From Funneliformis mosseae (lineage: Eukaryota; Glomeromycota; Glomeromycetes; Glomerales; Glomeraceae), in the NCBI GenBank assembly GCA_910592005.1, contig CAJVPP010000312.1, positions 1 through 36,384 of the forward strand: 36,384 bases of DNA. The letters are read 5' to 3'. Position 1 is the first letter of the stretch, and every line of letters begins with the position of its first letter. This document shows, in pieces, positions 24,090 to 35,844 of this stretch. The translations under genes were made by a program, and so were the position numbers. Under the pieces are notes generated by a model. It was not told the origin of the DNA. It worked only from the letters and a program-made list of their open reading frames with translations, and did no database searches.

Positions 24090-24430
24090 GTATTGAAATT
24101 TGTATAGATTTAATATATCTTGCTTATATAAAATAATATGAATTCAATTAGCATTTAATCTGTTTAAGAAACTTAACCCAAAGATATAATATACTATATT
24201 TCTATAAATGCTTAATTTAGTTAGTTTGCTTTATAAATTGGTTAATATTAATAAAATTAATAATTGATTACCTTAAAAATTGCAATAATTTCTGCTATAT
24301 AAATATATTTACCATTATAAATATAAAAATAAAAATTTACTAATTGTAAATTATACATTTTCAAAATTAAACTTTATAATACTAAATATTTTTTGGCATG
24401 CAGTTGTTTATCAGATAAGTTGTTCTTTAA
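24090..24430 (-). repeat. Diverged copy of the segment at 30560-30910
   Basis: On the minus strand this segment encodes NFYFYIYNGKYIYIAEIIAIFK, cut by stops elsewhere, followed by an intron-like GTAATC...TTTATAG stretch. The segment at 30560-30910 carries the same coding line (NFYLYIYNGEHIYIAEIFIVFK) and the same non-coding words, such as TATCTTGCTTATATAAAATAA and TTTCTGCTATATAAATAT. Similarity continues through the intron-like part, so the whole genomic segment was copied rather than retrotransposed. Both copies are broken. Confidence 0.65.
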
Positions 24431-25864
24431 TTTATTCTATATCTATCAAAAAAGAATATTAGATCTATAAATTTTTTTTTTACTTTATAATTTTGCAAAT
24501 TTAAGAAAATATAAGGATAAAATTTTTGTATATAATCACTCATTTTTGAAAAACAGATTTTTATTATTAAATTATTATCATATTAGCTATAATACTATCA
24601 CAAAAATTTTTAATGTACATTAAATCTCTAATAGGAAAAAAAAAAACAGTTTTAACATTTTTATTTAGTATATTAACTTGTATTAAAAATAAATTATTTT
24701 TTTTTTTGAATCCTATTATCTAAAAGTTCTTAAATAAAAATCTTTAAAACACTTATAATATATATTCTTTCTGATTAAATTTACTTATATAAATTAAAAG
24801 AAACTATTCTTTTAAATTTATAGTCTAAATAGCTATCTATTTATAAAAATCTATTAAATTTTTTTTTTTTTTAAAAATATCTATTGTTATTTAATTTCAA
24901 AAAAACTTTTGATTAAAAAAAAAGATTCTTCTTGAATAATAAAATTAAAATAGAATACAAATTTAAAAAAACTTTTTATATATATTTTTTATAGGATTTT
25001 CTAATAACTGAAACTGCTTTTTATATAAAATAAAATACAAATCTTCAAAAAAAAATTTTTTATAAGGTTCTTTCAAATTAAATTTTTCTGAGATTCTTCT
25101 TTATTACAAAAATTTATCCCTTTGATTAAATTAAAAAATTTATTACTTTATTAAAAAAATAAATAAATAAATAAATAACTTTTTTTATATAATTTCCTTT
25201 TTATATAAATAATTAATATTACTATCTATTATAATAAATTATTGATTTATTTTGATTGAAATTTTTATCACTGAAAAAGATTAATCAATCTAAAATTAGA
25301 ATACTGATATTTAAGAAACGATCAAGACAATTATCAGCTGATTCAAAAATTTACTTAGTAAATTCATGAATAATACATTTTGAGTATCTTGATTTATTTT
25401 TCTAATTTTTATCCGTTTGATCTTAAATTTCACACACTTATCATTCAAATCTTGAACTAATATAATCTAAGTTTTAATGCAATTTTATCATATGCATACG
25501 CTTCTACTTTATTCTAAACTTTTGTTACTTTTTCTTTAATAATATCATTACAATAATTATTACTACTCTGATTCTGAAACTTCAAATAATTTTATTATAT
25601 AGAATTTTTGAAATAGTACTAGAAAAGCTTATAAAAATCATAAATTTTATTTTATTTTTACTTTTTTTTAAAATATAATCTATCTAATTATAGGTTTAGA
25701 ATATATCATATTCTGAAATGGTTTATCAACAATAGAGTTCTGAAAATAACTCACATAAACTCGCATATTTGACTTACATGATTATGCATAATTATAAATT
25801 TTAGTTATACATAATAAATAAATACTTTAAATTAAAGGTATGTTAGATAATTATAATTCAAAAC
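24431..25864. other. AT-rich DNA with no gene seen
   Basis: This is low-complexity A/T with many homopolymers. A short ATAA tandem run lies at about 25158-25180. No open frame or splice-joined frame could be followed. Confidence 0.4.
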
Positions 25865-27485
25865 TCAACTCAAATTAATTCATTAGGAACACTAATCAAT
25901 AAATTTTGAATATTTTTATACAAATATTCTTGACGTACTAACAATAAAGGTTTAGAAGAAAATATAGCTATTAGAGTCCAAATATTGAAATGTTTGTTTT
26001 TTAAAATATCAAAACATTAAAATTCTCCTTCTACTTCTTTTTGAGTAAATATTTTTCCTAATTCACTTCTTTTAAACTAAAAATGTCAATATTTTTGAAT
26101 ACTAAATAAATTTTGAAAATGAGATTTTAAAAATGATTCAAAATCATAATATAACCATCCATTTCCATTATTATAGTAAATAGTATGATTAGAATTATTT
26201 TTAGTAGATTTTTTTACTATCTTTTAACATTATTTACTATATTAACTTATATGTTTCGAAAAGAGCTTTAGTATTACCAAAATATCTATCTGATAAAAAT
26301 TTTATGTGTTTCAGAACTATAAAACTAACTTTAATAGTTTTATACATTTCTATTATTGTTAACCAAAACTAAAAAAATAAAGAGAGATTGTTTTTGTTTT
26401 AAGCTATACAATTATAACAAGTGACTTTTAAATGCTGTTCTCTTTAATAAAGTCTGTTTAAAGTATTAAATACAAAACTAATAGTTATATTAACTCCTTT
26501 TTTTGTAAAACTATTTGGAAATTTATCTTTACCAATTAAATAATTTTAGTTATTGCTTTTCTTTAGTATTACATACTCTAAAAATATGTATCGTAAATGC
26601 TATTTTGAAGTAAATTTATTCAACTTGCTATAGTGAAAAAGGAATAAGAACATTCTGTGTTTAATTATAATAAATATGAGCTATTTCTTTAGATATATTG
26701 CTAGTTATAATATTATTATTATAATATTGACGCTCCTTTTTTGCTTTATCTTGATAATTTTTCAAATTCAATACTACTTTATTTTTTCATCAATATTTTT
26801 TGCATATTGAATATTTTTTTTTAATATTTCACATTTATCACATAAATCTGTATCAAGTATTATAAATTTAATCTATAGTGTGAGATTTTTCCTAAGTCAA
26901 ACAAAGCTTTTGTATGATATAATTGAAGTATCATTATCTAATTCTTTACTAACTACACAAAATCTTTATATACACTAACATAGCTTTTTTCAGTAGGTAA
27001 TAAAATAACTGCCAAAGAATCAGTTTGCATATGATGGCCTGGTAAGAGAAATCCATGAAAATTTGCATAATTAATAATAAAATTATAAATTTTAATTAAT
27101 AATTTTTAATCGATTATAACTTATAATACTATTTTAGAAAGATTTTTTGTATTTTCATGTTGATATCCTATTAATTCTTTAGTTAATAAATAATTTCTAA
27201 CTGCTCTTAAACTATCTAAAATTTTAACAAGTTTAAGATAAATGTTTTTACATAAAGAAATTTTAGAATTAAAATAATAATCAAAAAATTTTCTATTTTT
27301 TTGACTATTAACTATTTTTTTTATTATTAAAAAAAACTAATAATTGACCCATTAAAACAAAATCTAACTGTACTTTTTCTAAACTTTAAAATTTCAAATG
27401 TTTTTTAAGAAAAACTTTAAATCTAACTTTTTTAAAACATTTTTCTTTTTTGTTATGACAAATACAAATAGTAGAAGAAAAAAAT
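25865..27485 (-). pseudogene. Decayed transposase of a Cys-rich DDE-like family
   Basis: Reading the minus strand across stops and frame changes gives the ordered motifs of a widespread eukaryotic transposase-like family. They are a CICHNKKEKC zinc-like start with VLMGQLL (about 27482-27340), YLKLVKILDSLRAVRNYLL with a following H-N (about 27240-27150), FLLPGHHMQTDSLAVILLP then EKSYVSVY (about 27065-26975), DLCDKCE (about 26850), CIAxNKNN where Gln has become a stop (about 26390), and LKHIKFLSDRYFG (about 26300). Active members read DLCxxCQ, NCxGQNKNN and HTKFxPDxxFG at these points. The family assignment is from recall of this motif order. No terminal repeats were identified. Confidence 0.6.
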
Positions 27486-28152
27486 TGTTGTAAGTCATTA
27501 ATAACTATATGCATAAGTTTGTTATCTTTATATTATTCTAAAGAAGTATGTTTAACGAAAAGAAAAAAATGTTTCTTTATCATTATAATTATTAAAATTA
27601 GACATGATAGAAACAAAAGTTTATTGTATCTGACAAAACAAACAATTTTGAAATTAACTGTCATACTGCATTTTATGCTAAAAATAAATTAAATTCAGGG
27701 GGTTAAATAAATAAGGTAATTTTATATTAATCTGTAATTTTCTCAAAAAAGTAAGATTTCTTCAGAGGTACATTTTGCTAGTCCATAACCTATATGATAA
27801 TCATGAACAGCTAACCTAATATTTTTAGAGTTAATCATTGACCACAGTGATTAATAATCAGCTTATAAATATAATTATTAATCATACAACTATTTTACGT
27901 CTAAATTTTTGTTATAAATATTATAAATATTTTCCTTTTGACTGACAATTCTTTTCATAAGTAACAATTTCTATTTCTCTATGTAAAGAAGCCAAATACT
28001 TATAATTTGGTCAGCATAAAGATACACTATTACTGTTTGTCTACTATATCAAGCACAGAACTTAAAAAAAAACTCAAAGAAGAGATAAAGCCATTCAAAG
28101 ATTACGAAAGTAATTACAAATAGCTCACAGAAGGTACTGTAAATCCAAAATA
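27486..28152. other. AT-rich DNA, possible flank of the decayed transposase
   Basis: The stretch is moderately AT-rich. It may contain the 5' part of the element whose transposase lies at 27485-25865. No inverted terminal repeat pair was found by eye. A short imperfect hairpin lies at about 27830-27852. Confidence 0.35.
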
Positions 28153-28488
28153 AACTTATTATATTCTGCACAAAACATTACTGAAGATAATTTTAAAAAA
28201 TGAGTGAATGCTAAATTTAGTAGTTACAATAATAAAATAAGAAATCTTCTAAAGGTTATATATTATGCTGAATATTTGAGTTCAGAAGTTTGGATCTGCA
28301 GTATTGAAGATTCATTTGATACCAAATGATCTGCTTGTTTGGCAAAGAAAGATAATAACAAATTTGCTATTAGTATTGCAATGGTAATGCTTACTGGTAA
28401 AGTTACTAATAAAAATAAGTATTTGAATAATGATGATAGAATTTGTAAAACGTTACAGTATAAGTTGTATTTACATAAAGAAAAGTAG
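28153..28488 (+). pseudogene. Eroded reading frame, unrecognised
   Basis: The plus-strand frame is open from 28204 to the TAG at 28486-28488 except for one TGA at 28327 (probably a former Trp or Arg codon), giving about 95 codons. Composition is coding-like (AEYLSSEVWICSIEDSFDT, then AKKDNNKFAISIAMVMLTG). Upstream the frame breaks up. I do not recognise the family. It is likely the end of a decayed repeat gene. Confidence 0.35.
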
Positions 28489-30559
28489 TTGTTTTTTCTG
28501 CATTAAAATTTTATGAGTTATTGTGCTATGATATTATTTATAAATTGGATTTATCTTCTAGGATTTTATACGGTAAAGAAGGCATTTTAATATATTATTA
28601 TCAATACATTAATCTGTACATTTATTCTTTAAACCTCTCAGATTTATTTTGTATTATTTTTTAGCATTTGTGAAATATAATAATAAAGTTTCTTACATTA
28701 GACTTTTATTTTTATTTTATCTCATATGTGATGAATCGATCAAAAAATTTTCTTTTATAAATATTAACTACTCCTCTTGACTATTTTTGAGTCTAAATCA
28801 TCTTGTTAGCTGATTTCTAAGATGTCTCTTTCAATATGCCGTTGAATGTAACCTTGAATTATATAAAATTTTATTATAAAGATATAGAGAAAAAGAGAGA
28901 TTCTAGAAAAATATTATACACTTCTAGTTGTTTATAATAGATTGATAATAGGTGAAGAGTTATACGTCATGATTTTCTAAAGTGTTATTTAAGATACTGC
29001 ATGACTAGATTATTAATGGAAAAAAGCTATAACTAGTTTATAGAAATCTTTTTTCTGTATAAATATTATCTATCGTAACATGGATAATCATTTAAAATGC
29101 ATAGTATAATATCAGGAAAATTCTTTCAACAGTAATATATTATTAAAATTAAATAATATTATCATATAATTAGTCAGTAGATCTTACTTCTATTAGTTGC
29201 AAGTGTGAAGATTCTCATGATTATCATATGATATAACATACATCACAAGCTAAAACGTCTCAACTTTTGTATTTATTTTATATATATTTTTTACATATAT
29301 TTCCTAATCATAAATAAAAAAAAGAAAATTATTTTTTTACTAATCGCTTATTTATTATAATATATAAAATGATTAGCAAAGTTTATTACATATAACGAAT
29401 ATGATTAATCAATAGATCCTACTTCTATTATTTGGTAGTGAGAAGAATCTTCACAATTATTATATGATACAGTATGCTTTCTTATTTTCTTATATGGCTT
29501 ATCAATTCAACCCTTACCATGGCACTATAATTATAAATATGCTAACATGAATTTTTTCATCTTAATGGCATCTCAGAAATTGATTGCATTATTTCTAATG
29601 AGTTTGAATCATAAAGTAGCTTCTAATCTTTTTTCTGAACCTTTCTAGAAAGCTGAATCTTATTTGAATTGCAAAAAAAAATTATAAACTCACATGTGAT
29701 GTTCTAATGTGATTATACTTTTCACTTTAGTTATTGCTTTACATTTTTAGTCTACAAAAAATAATGTTTAATGTGTCAAAAGCATAATAAAGAAGAACTT
29801 AGTTAGAAAAATATGAGTAGAGAAGAAAAATTGTTAACTTTTATATATGAGGTGATAACTGAAGTGATGGAAATTGATAGCAATCCATCAAAAATAATTT
29901 CTCATGATCAGTCTTCAATGATTTTATGAAAATTATCTTAAAAGTCAGCAAGGCTAATTCCTATACCATCTATTGCTATTATAAATTTGGTTTAATTATA
30001 ATCAATCATCTTAATAAATTAATAGAATAAGAGCAGAAGAAGGCATGATATAAGTTAAATATGAAGGTTCAAAGATATTTACCAGTTGGTACTAGGGTCC
30101 CTGAATACATTATATTTTTATTAATAAAACTTTTGCAGACAAAAAGTTATTTTTGTACAAGTTAATTTTGCAAATTTATACATTAAATATTAGTTTTATA
30201 CTAATTTGTCTATTGAATCTTTTTATTAACAATTGTATTTCTGTATACTAAACATATAAAAATTTGGGTTCTGTACATAAAACTTTACAAAGTAAAAACA
30301 AAAAAAATTATTATTACTATTTTGAATCATTTGAATCCCTACTCTTTTTTTTCATCAATACTCAGCTTCTAAAACTCCAGATTCTATATTAACAATTTCT
30401 TCTACTGCTTTTTGATATAATTATAATTGTATTATTATCAATCTAATATATTTTCTAAAAATGATGCATTTTAACTTCCAATTTCAATATTACCCAAGGA
30501 TTAAAGAAATGAAAAAGATACTCTTCAAGTATAAATTAAATTCTTAATAGATCTAAAAT
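28489..30559. other. Accessory AT-rich DNA with an imperfect direct repeat
   Basis: No intact gene is seen. A segment at about 29166-29240 recurs at 29401-29475 (sharing AGATCYTACTTCTATTA and a following TATATGATA-like end). Around 29815-29940 the plus strand carries a short coding-like piece (VITEVMEIDSNPSKIISHD) ending in stops, which may be another gene remnant. The rest is low complexity. Confidence 0.4.
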
Positions 30560-32840
30560 ACATTAAAATTTATATAAATCTGAAATATCTTGCTTATATA
30601 AAATAACATGAATGCGATTAGCATTTAATCCATTCAAAGATTCAACTTGAAGATATGATGTATCATATTTCTATAAATATTATATTAAAATTACTCAGTT
30701 TACTTTTATAAATTTCATTTAAAAATTAAAAATTAATTATCTTAAATACTATAAAAATTTCTGCTATATAAATATGTTCACCATTATAAATGTAAAGATA
30801 AAAATTATCAGCTGAATATTGTGTATTTTTAGGATCAAGTCTTGTAACACTAAATATTTTTTGATATGAATTTGTCTATTGGACAAGCCAGCCTTTAGTT
30901 CGGGATATAGATTTCTTTGTAGTATTCATTTATTTAAATCGTAAAGCTACTTCTAAATCAAAAGATCTATCTGGTTTATCAACTATAAAACTTTAAGATT
31001 TTTGTGATGATGAATTAAATTTTTATGTTTTTTTAAGTATATACTCATCAAAATTAGCTTAATTAAAAAAAAATAAAATTAATTAACATAATATAATTAT
31101 TAAAAAACAAGTTAATTTTTTAAATATTAACCTCTATATTGTGTCATTTCTTTTATAACTTCAATAGGATTCAAAGTTTTTAATTATAGCTAATGATTAA
31201 TTAATTCAAAAATAGATATTAGTGGCTATTAAAATTATAAAACATTTTATCATTATATGAATTATTTATTTTGTTAATGTTAAAGATAGTGAAATCATAT
31301 TCATCAGATAAGTTTTAACGTATTATAAGTCTTTGTTGATATATAAGAAGTAATTCTTTAACTACTGTTGTTGATTCAATAGTATCATGAATTGAATCAT
31401 CTTTTAAACCATTAGTATCAAAGTATACAGAATTATATTGACTATTAAAGCATTCTCAAATAATTTGTACATATTTATTTAATGAAAAATCTATGCTAAA
31501 TGATTTTAAAATCCCACATATAGCCTTCAAAACCTAAAAGAAATACAGTATATTAAATCATTATTTTTTTAATATAAAAAATGTGAAATATTTAGAAAAA
31601 ATAATCAATTCTTATTTATCTTTTCTATTGTACTTCAAATTTCAAGTTCAGTCAGAAAAATACTAATCTAGAATCTAAAGACTCTTTAACTGAACTAAGA
31701 TGTATATTATAACTATCATTATCATTAAGACATTTAATAGATCCTAATACAATAAAAAAAATGAGTATTCTTTTTAATTTAAGTTTTTGATATAATTACT
31801 TACCTTTTATTTCAATATCAATATTTTTAATAATCTTTTCGTTTATCATCAAAAAATTCAATAATGTAAAATCTTTAATTAATCAACATGCATATTCAAA
31901 AATATGTTTTAAAAATACTGTAAAAATTAACCAAAGACATAAAGGAGTTCTATTATACATTAATAGAAAATAATTAATTAATAGAATTAATGTAGATCCA
32001 AGATAAAGAAAATTATCTTTAGTTTGCCATGAAATGCCATATTTTCTTGAATTACGTTGAGTTAGATTATTTTTAATATATTTTTAGGTAGTTGCAATAA
32101 ATATAGTTCTTACCTAAGTATAAGCTACTCAATCAATATAAGACATAGTTTTAGACTTTCATGCTTCTAATAGCATTCCTGAAAAAAAAATAATAAGTTT
32201 AAATTGAAATAATTAATATTAATAATAAATAAAAATAAAAGTTCTATATAGTTAATAAACTTTATATTTTAAAACATATGATGAATAAAATCGTTCAGCA
32301 AGTTCATCAGATTACTTATTCTTGGGATTTAATACATCTGTAATAAATCCAGATTTTCTCCATACATATTATAAAGTTTCCAAAAATATTTCATTAATAT
32401 TACATAATTGCCAATTGACATGACCTATATGTCAAAATTATGCATATTACATCCTAAGTAAAGAAAGTATTAGATAAATTTATTATATATTTAGTTTAAA
32501 ATATTTTTATAATTAAAACTAACAAACTTTTTTTATACAATGATAAAAATCTGTTCCACTTAGAAACAGTGATTTACCTTCAAGTAAATGAAGTTCAAAT
32601 AGAAAAATTTTGACTATAATTAATTCTAATTTCTTATTAAATAATAAAAATAATTTTGAATATAATTCTTAACCTTAATATAAATAATAATTTTTTAATA
32701 ATATCTTAGTTAATCCTAATTCAATTTGAAGTTCAGAATTAGGTTTATATATCCTGTCTAGCCAACTTTGATCATGAGATGCGCTATCAAAATACAATCC
32801 AATTAATTTCACCTCCGCACAATTAAGATATTTGACTATT
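30560..32840 (-). pseudogene. Decayed multi-exon gene, unknown family
   Basis: Several separate minus-strand segments are coding-like and are divided by AT-rich gaps with GT and AG edges, as in a spliced gene. In transcript order they are 32836-32690 (LIGLYFDSASHDQSWLDRIY), 32610-32540 (FELHLLEGKSLFLSGTDF), 32460-32290, 32120-31800 (GISWQTKDNFLYLGSTLILL), 31740-31640, 31530-31210 (YFDTNGLKDDSIHDTIEST) and 30905-30570 (SVTRLDPKNTQYSADNFYLY). In-frame stops interrupt nearly every segment. I could not name the protein. The last part has a second copy at 24090-24430, so it belongs to a repeated gene family. Confidence 0.45.
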
Positions 32841-33040
32841 AAATTATTTTCTTAGAATACAACCACTGAGGTTTTTTTTTTGATCTTATGGAAGTACTGC
32901 AATTACAAGAGATAGAATTCCAGGTATAACTGCCAAAATTGCAAAACTATAATATAAATTGCCTTTTTAAGATATATTAACTTTTGTTGAAGTTCATTAA
33001 GCATCATTACTTGAGGAATAGAAGTTTGTTGTATTTATAT
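32841..33040. other. Left flank of the solo LTR
   Basis: This is AT-rich DNA between the decayed gene and the LTR. It may include the first exon of that gene, but I could not define one. Confidence 0.3.
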
Positions 33041-33044
33041 ACAT

Positions 33045-33766
33045 TGTCAGCGGAAGAAATTGCAACTCCAAATATCACGTGGGATCTGTCAATCAATAAT
33101 GATCTCACATTAGATGATGTCACTGCTGTGCCAAACAGTGATCAGCAATAATTTCTGTTTCGCCTGACATATCTGTTTCTCCTGTATTTTCTAAACAGTC
33201 TGTTTAATCTGTTTATTTTATTTCATCTATAATTTCTTTAACGTTTATAATTTATTTTTATTTTTTTTATTATTTACATTATTTTTATTATTTTATTATA
33301 TTTAAGTATATTTTTATTAGGACATATATCTATATTTAGTTGATTTATAGCGTAGCAAATAGTTAGTCGTAGCAAAGTCATTTTGTATAAATAGAATAGC
33401 TTTTTGCTTAAGTTGTAAATTAACTCAGTTGTAAGTTTATAAACTCATTTATAAGTTTTATACGAGTTTCAAGTTATAAATAAAGGAATCCATTTAAATC
33501 TACATAAGTTACTTTTCCCTTCAACGTTGTCCTTCATCTAGGATTGTTGTGATACACTACACTAACTTGCTATTGAGTTCGTCATTACGAGTTCGGCTAA
33601 CATATCTTAAGTTCCAAGACGTGATAAATTGCTGAGTTGATTCAAGTATAACGGATACCTGTAGGACTTAGAGAAAATCCTAAGGTCGGAAACTCTAACG
33701 TGTAGAATCAACTGCTGCAGCCTTTCAACTTAGACGTTAAGATAAACGAAAACGAACCCGGTGACA
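33045..33766 (+). mobile_element. Solo LTR of a retrotransposon
   Basis: The 722-bp unit starts TGTCAGCGG and ends CCGGTGACA. These termini form an inverted repeat matching at 8 of 9 positions, with the TG...CA ends standard for LTRs. The 4-bp sequence ACAT directly precedes it (33041-33044) and directly follows it (33767-33770), as expected for a target duplication. Inside, a TATAAATA box lies at 33386-33393 and an AATAAA signal at 33479-33484, in the order of a U3-R-U5 unit. Composition is clearly higher in GC than the surroundings at both ends. There is no internal domain, so this is a recombined solo LTR. The plus orientation is inferred from the TATA and poly(A) order. Confidence 0.75.
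33386..33393 (+). promoter_or_regulatory. TATA box inside the solo LTR
   Basis: TATAAATA lies in the middle of the LTR, about 90 bp before an AATAAA signal at 33479-33484. This is the expected promoter-to-polyadenylation order of an LTR. It could still drive transcription towards higher coordinates. Confidence 0.45.
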
Positions 33767-33860
33767 ACATATATATCATACATTCATCATATTCATATTA
33801 TATCCTATATAGGCTGGACATAAAAAAATTTCGATTTTTCCTAGAATTTATTACTCTTTT

Positions 33861-33982
33861 ACTAGTGACACTAGTGACACTAATCAAGAAAGAAATAAAA
33901 TAGCTTAATAATCTTAAGAAGTATAATGAATATATCACTAGTTCTATCACTAGTTCTATATACTAACTTGTGACACTAGTGA
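33861..33982. repeat. Cluster of five ACTAGT-centred repeats
   Basis: Two abutting copies of ACTAGTGAC (33861-33878) are followed by two abutting copies of TATCACTAGTTC (33933-33956), and then ACTAGTGA at 33975-33982. The shared core is ACTAGTGA in one orientation and TCACTAGT in the other. Such an arrangement can be a subterminal binding-site array of a DNA transposon. Confidence 0.55.
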
Positions 33983-35753
33983 TGCTCAAAAATTAGCATA
34001 CACACTGCCTCAACCCAGTTTAAACTATGAATAGGCCTCAAAAGAGCTTACAATATCTCGCTAATATACCAGTTATAAATGGATAATAGTTGGGTCACAA
34101 ATGGTGCACTTCCAGAAGGCCTCTTTGGTACAAATTAGTTCTAATGACTTATCAAAAATTTGGCCTTATAAAAATTTATAGGAATGGCAAAAAAACTTAA
34201 CAAAGTACTTCTGGTACCTTCTTTGACAATTTTTTATAAAACAAGATGCAATATATTTTATTATTAAAGATACATAAAAAATAATTATTCTAAAGTGTAT
34301 ACAATAATAGATTTTGAAAATTATTCTTTGAGACGGCAAAACACTAATTTACAATGTAAACTCACACTGATTTGCAAAATTTTAAATATGCAATTAGAGA
34401 TCAATTCATTAAGAGAAGAAGTTAATGGGCTTAGAGACGAAAATACTAGACTTAAAAATGCAATTAGCTATTAGGAAATGAAAAACAAAATAAAATAGTA
34501 AGCTCTAGCGAAATGCCTTATTCTAATGCTAAACAGTTCATAATAGATTATATTTCATTATAGCCTGAAGACATTCTTTGCAAATAAATATGTTGCATTA
34601 CTTTATATCAGGATTATCTTACTTAGTGTGATAAAAATGATGAACAAGCAGTAAGTAGCAATCCTTTTAGTAAAAAATTCTCACAAATGGATATCAACAG
34701 TAAATAGATACGAGTAGATAATAATAATAGAGAATGGCAATATATTCTAAACTGATCCAAAATTATAAGTAAGATACATGACTTAATGCATAATAGGGAT
34801 TATACAGAATAGTTCTGTCTTTAATTTCATTTATTATAGGAATACATTAACCAAATATCAGCAATATATTTACATTTGCATTTTGAATTCTCTGATCTGC
34901 AAGTCAGCAAAAGTTATGTGATTGGCACAGTAAGATGTAGTATAAAATCAGCTAACATATAATTTCGATCAGATCTTTAAACATAATAACTCAGCATTCA
35001 AGCTGGTCTGAAACTGATGAACTAATAAAAATACTCTGATTCCCTGCCAGTTCTATGATAGTTTCAGGAGAGTTCTGCCATTGAGTTGCTAAGCTAAATT
35101 CTTAAATTACATGTTCTAAAGCTCGGCAAAAATATAGCATAGTGTTGGTACACCAGCATGGTATTTTTTTTTCACATCCTACCCTGAACACACCTCCCTC
35201 AACAATAAAGCTCACAGTACAACCAAACCCAAGATCAACAATTAAACGTCTTACATTAGAAACACTTAATAGAAGAAAAGAAGCATACTACAAAAATTCA
35301 CATAATGTAAACAAGGGCCAAAGCCTTACCTACCTCTAAACAACATATAACAAACTAGCATTCATGATAAGAAACAAAGATCACATATCATGCCAAAAAA
35401 AACATATATTACAAATAAATTCCAGAGCCTAATCAAGCTCTTAAACAACAAATAACTAATAAGCATTTGTGAAAAGAAACAAAAGCCAAATACTATACCA
35501 AAATACGTTATATAGCAACAATAAAAAGAAAACAAAAAAAAAGAAGAAGCAAGCTGGCAAGCAAATAAAAAGATAAAAGGAAAAAGAAAGAAAAGAAGGT
35601 CACCATAACAAAAGTAAAATAAGTAAATAGAAAGAAAAAACTCAAAATAGATCAGCAAAAACTCATAGAAGAATAAAAAATCAATACCCTAGTAATATGA
35701 TGATAATTAAGTAATAGTCTAGCAGTAACTAGGTAACAGTCTAGCATAACTAA

Positions 35754-35777
35754 ATCATAATATATATATATTATGAT
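35754..35777. repeat. Perfect 24-bp palindrome
   Basis: ATCATAA and TTATGAT flank a central (TA)5, giving a perfect 24-bp palindrome able to form a cruciform. It lies next to repeated TAGTCTAGCA/CAGTCTAGCA words at about 35717-35746. It could be a transposon end, or simple TA-rich DNA. Confidence 0.6.
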
Positions 35778-35844
35778 CTAGTAAGGGGTAGTTATATAAT
35801 AATTTTAGATGATATTAGGCGGTTGAATACTTATGACTGCTACT

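Larger units (their letters stand above)
33767..35844. other. Accessory DNA with small repeats, no intact gene
   Basis: The stretch includes the ACTAGT cluster (33861-33982), a 28-codon leucine-zipper-like frame at 34388-34474 (MQLEINSLREEVNGLRDENT), and two related segments of about 60-70 bp at about 35340-35405 and 35445-35512. A purine-rich stretch lies at 35520-35640. The open frame at 35142-35339 is Thr/Asn/Lys-rich and resembles no family I know. Much of this is probably transposon debris. Confidence 0.4.

Noticed and set aside
33500..33766. tRNA or 5S-like promoter within the GC-richer end of the LTR
   Set aside because: No cloverleaf could be drawn and no complete A and B box pair is present; the LTR explains the composition.
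35362..35658. 98-codon minus-strand frame rich in Phe and Leu
   Set aside because: It is the complement of a purine-rich low-complexity stretch; the hydrophobic product looks like a composition artefact.
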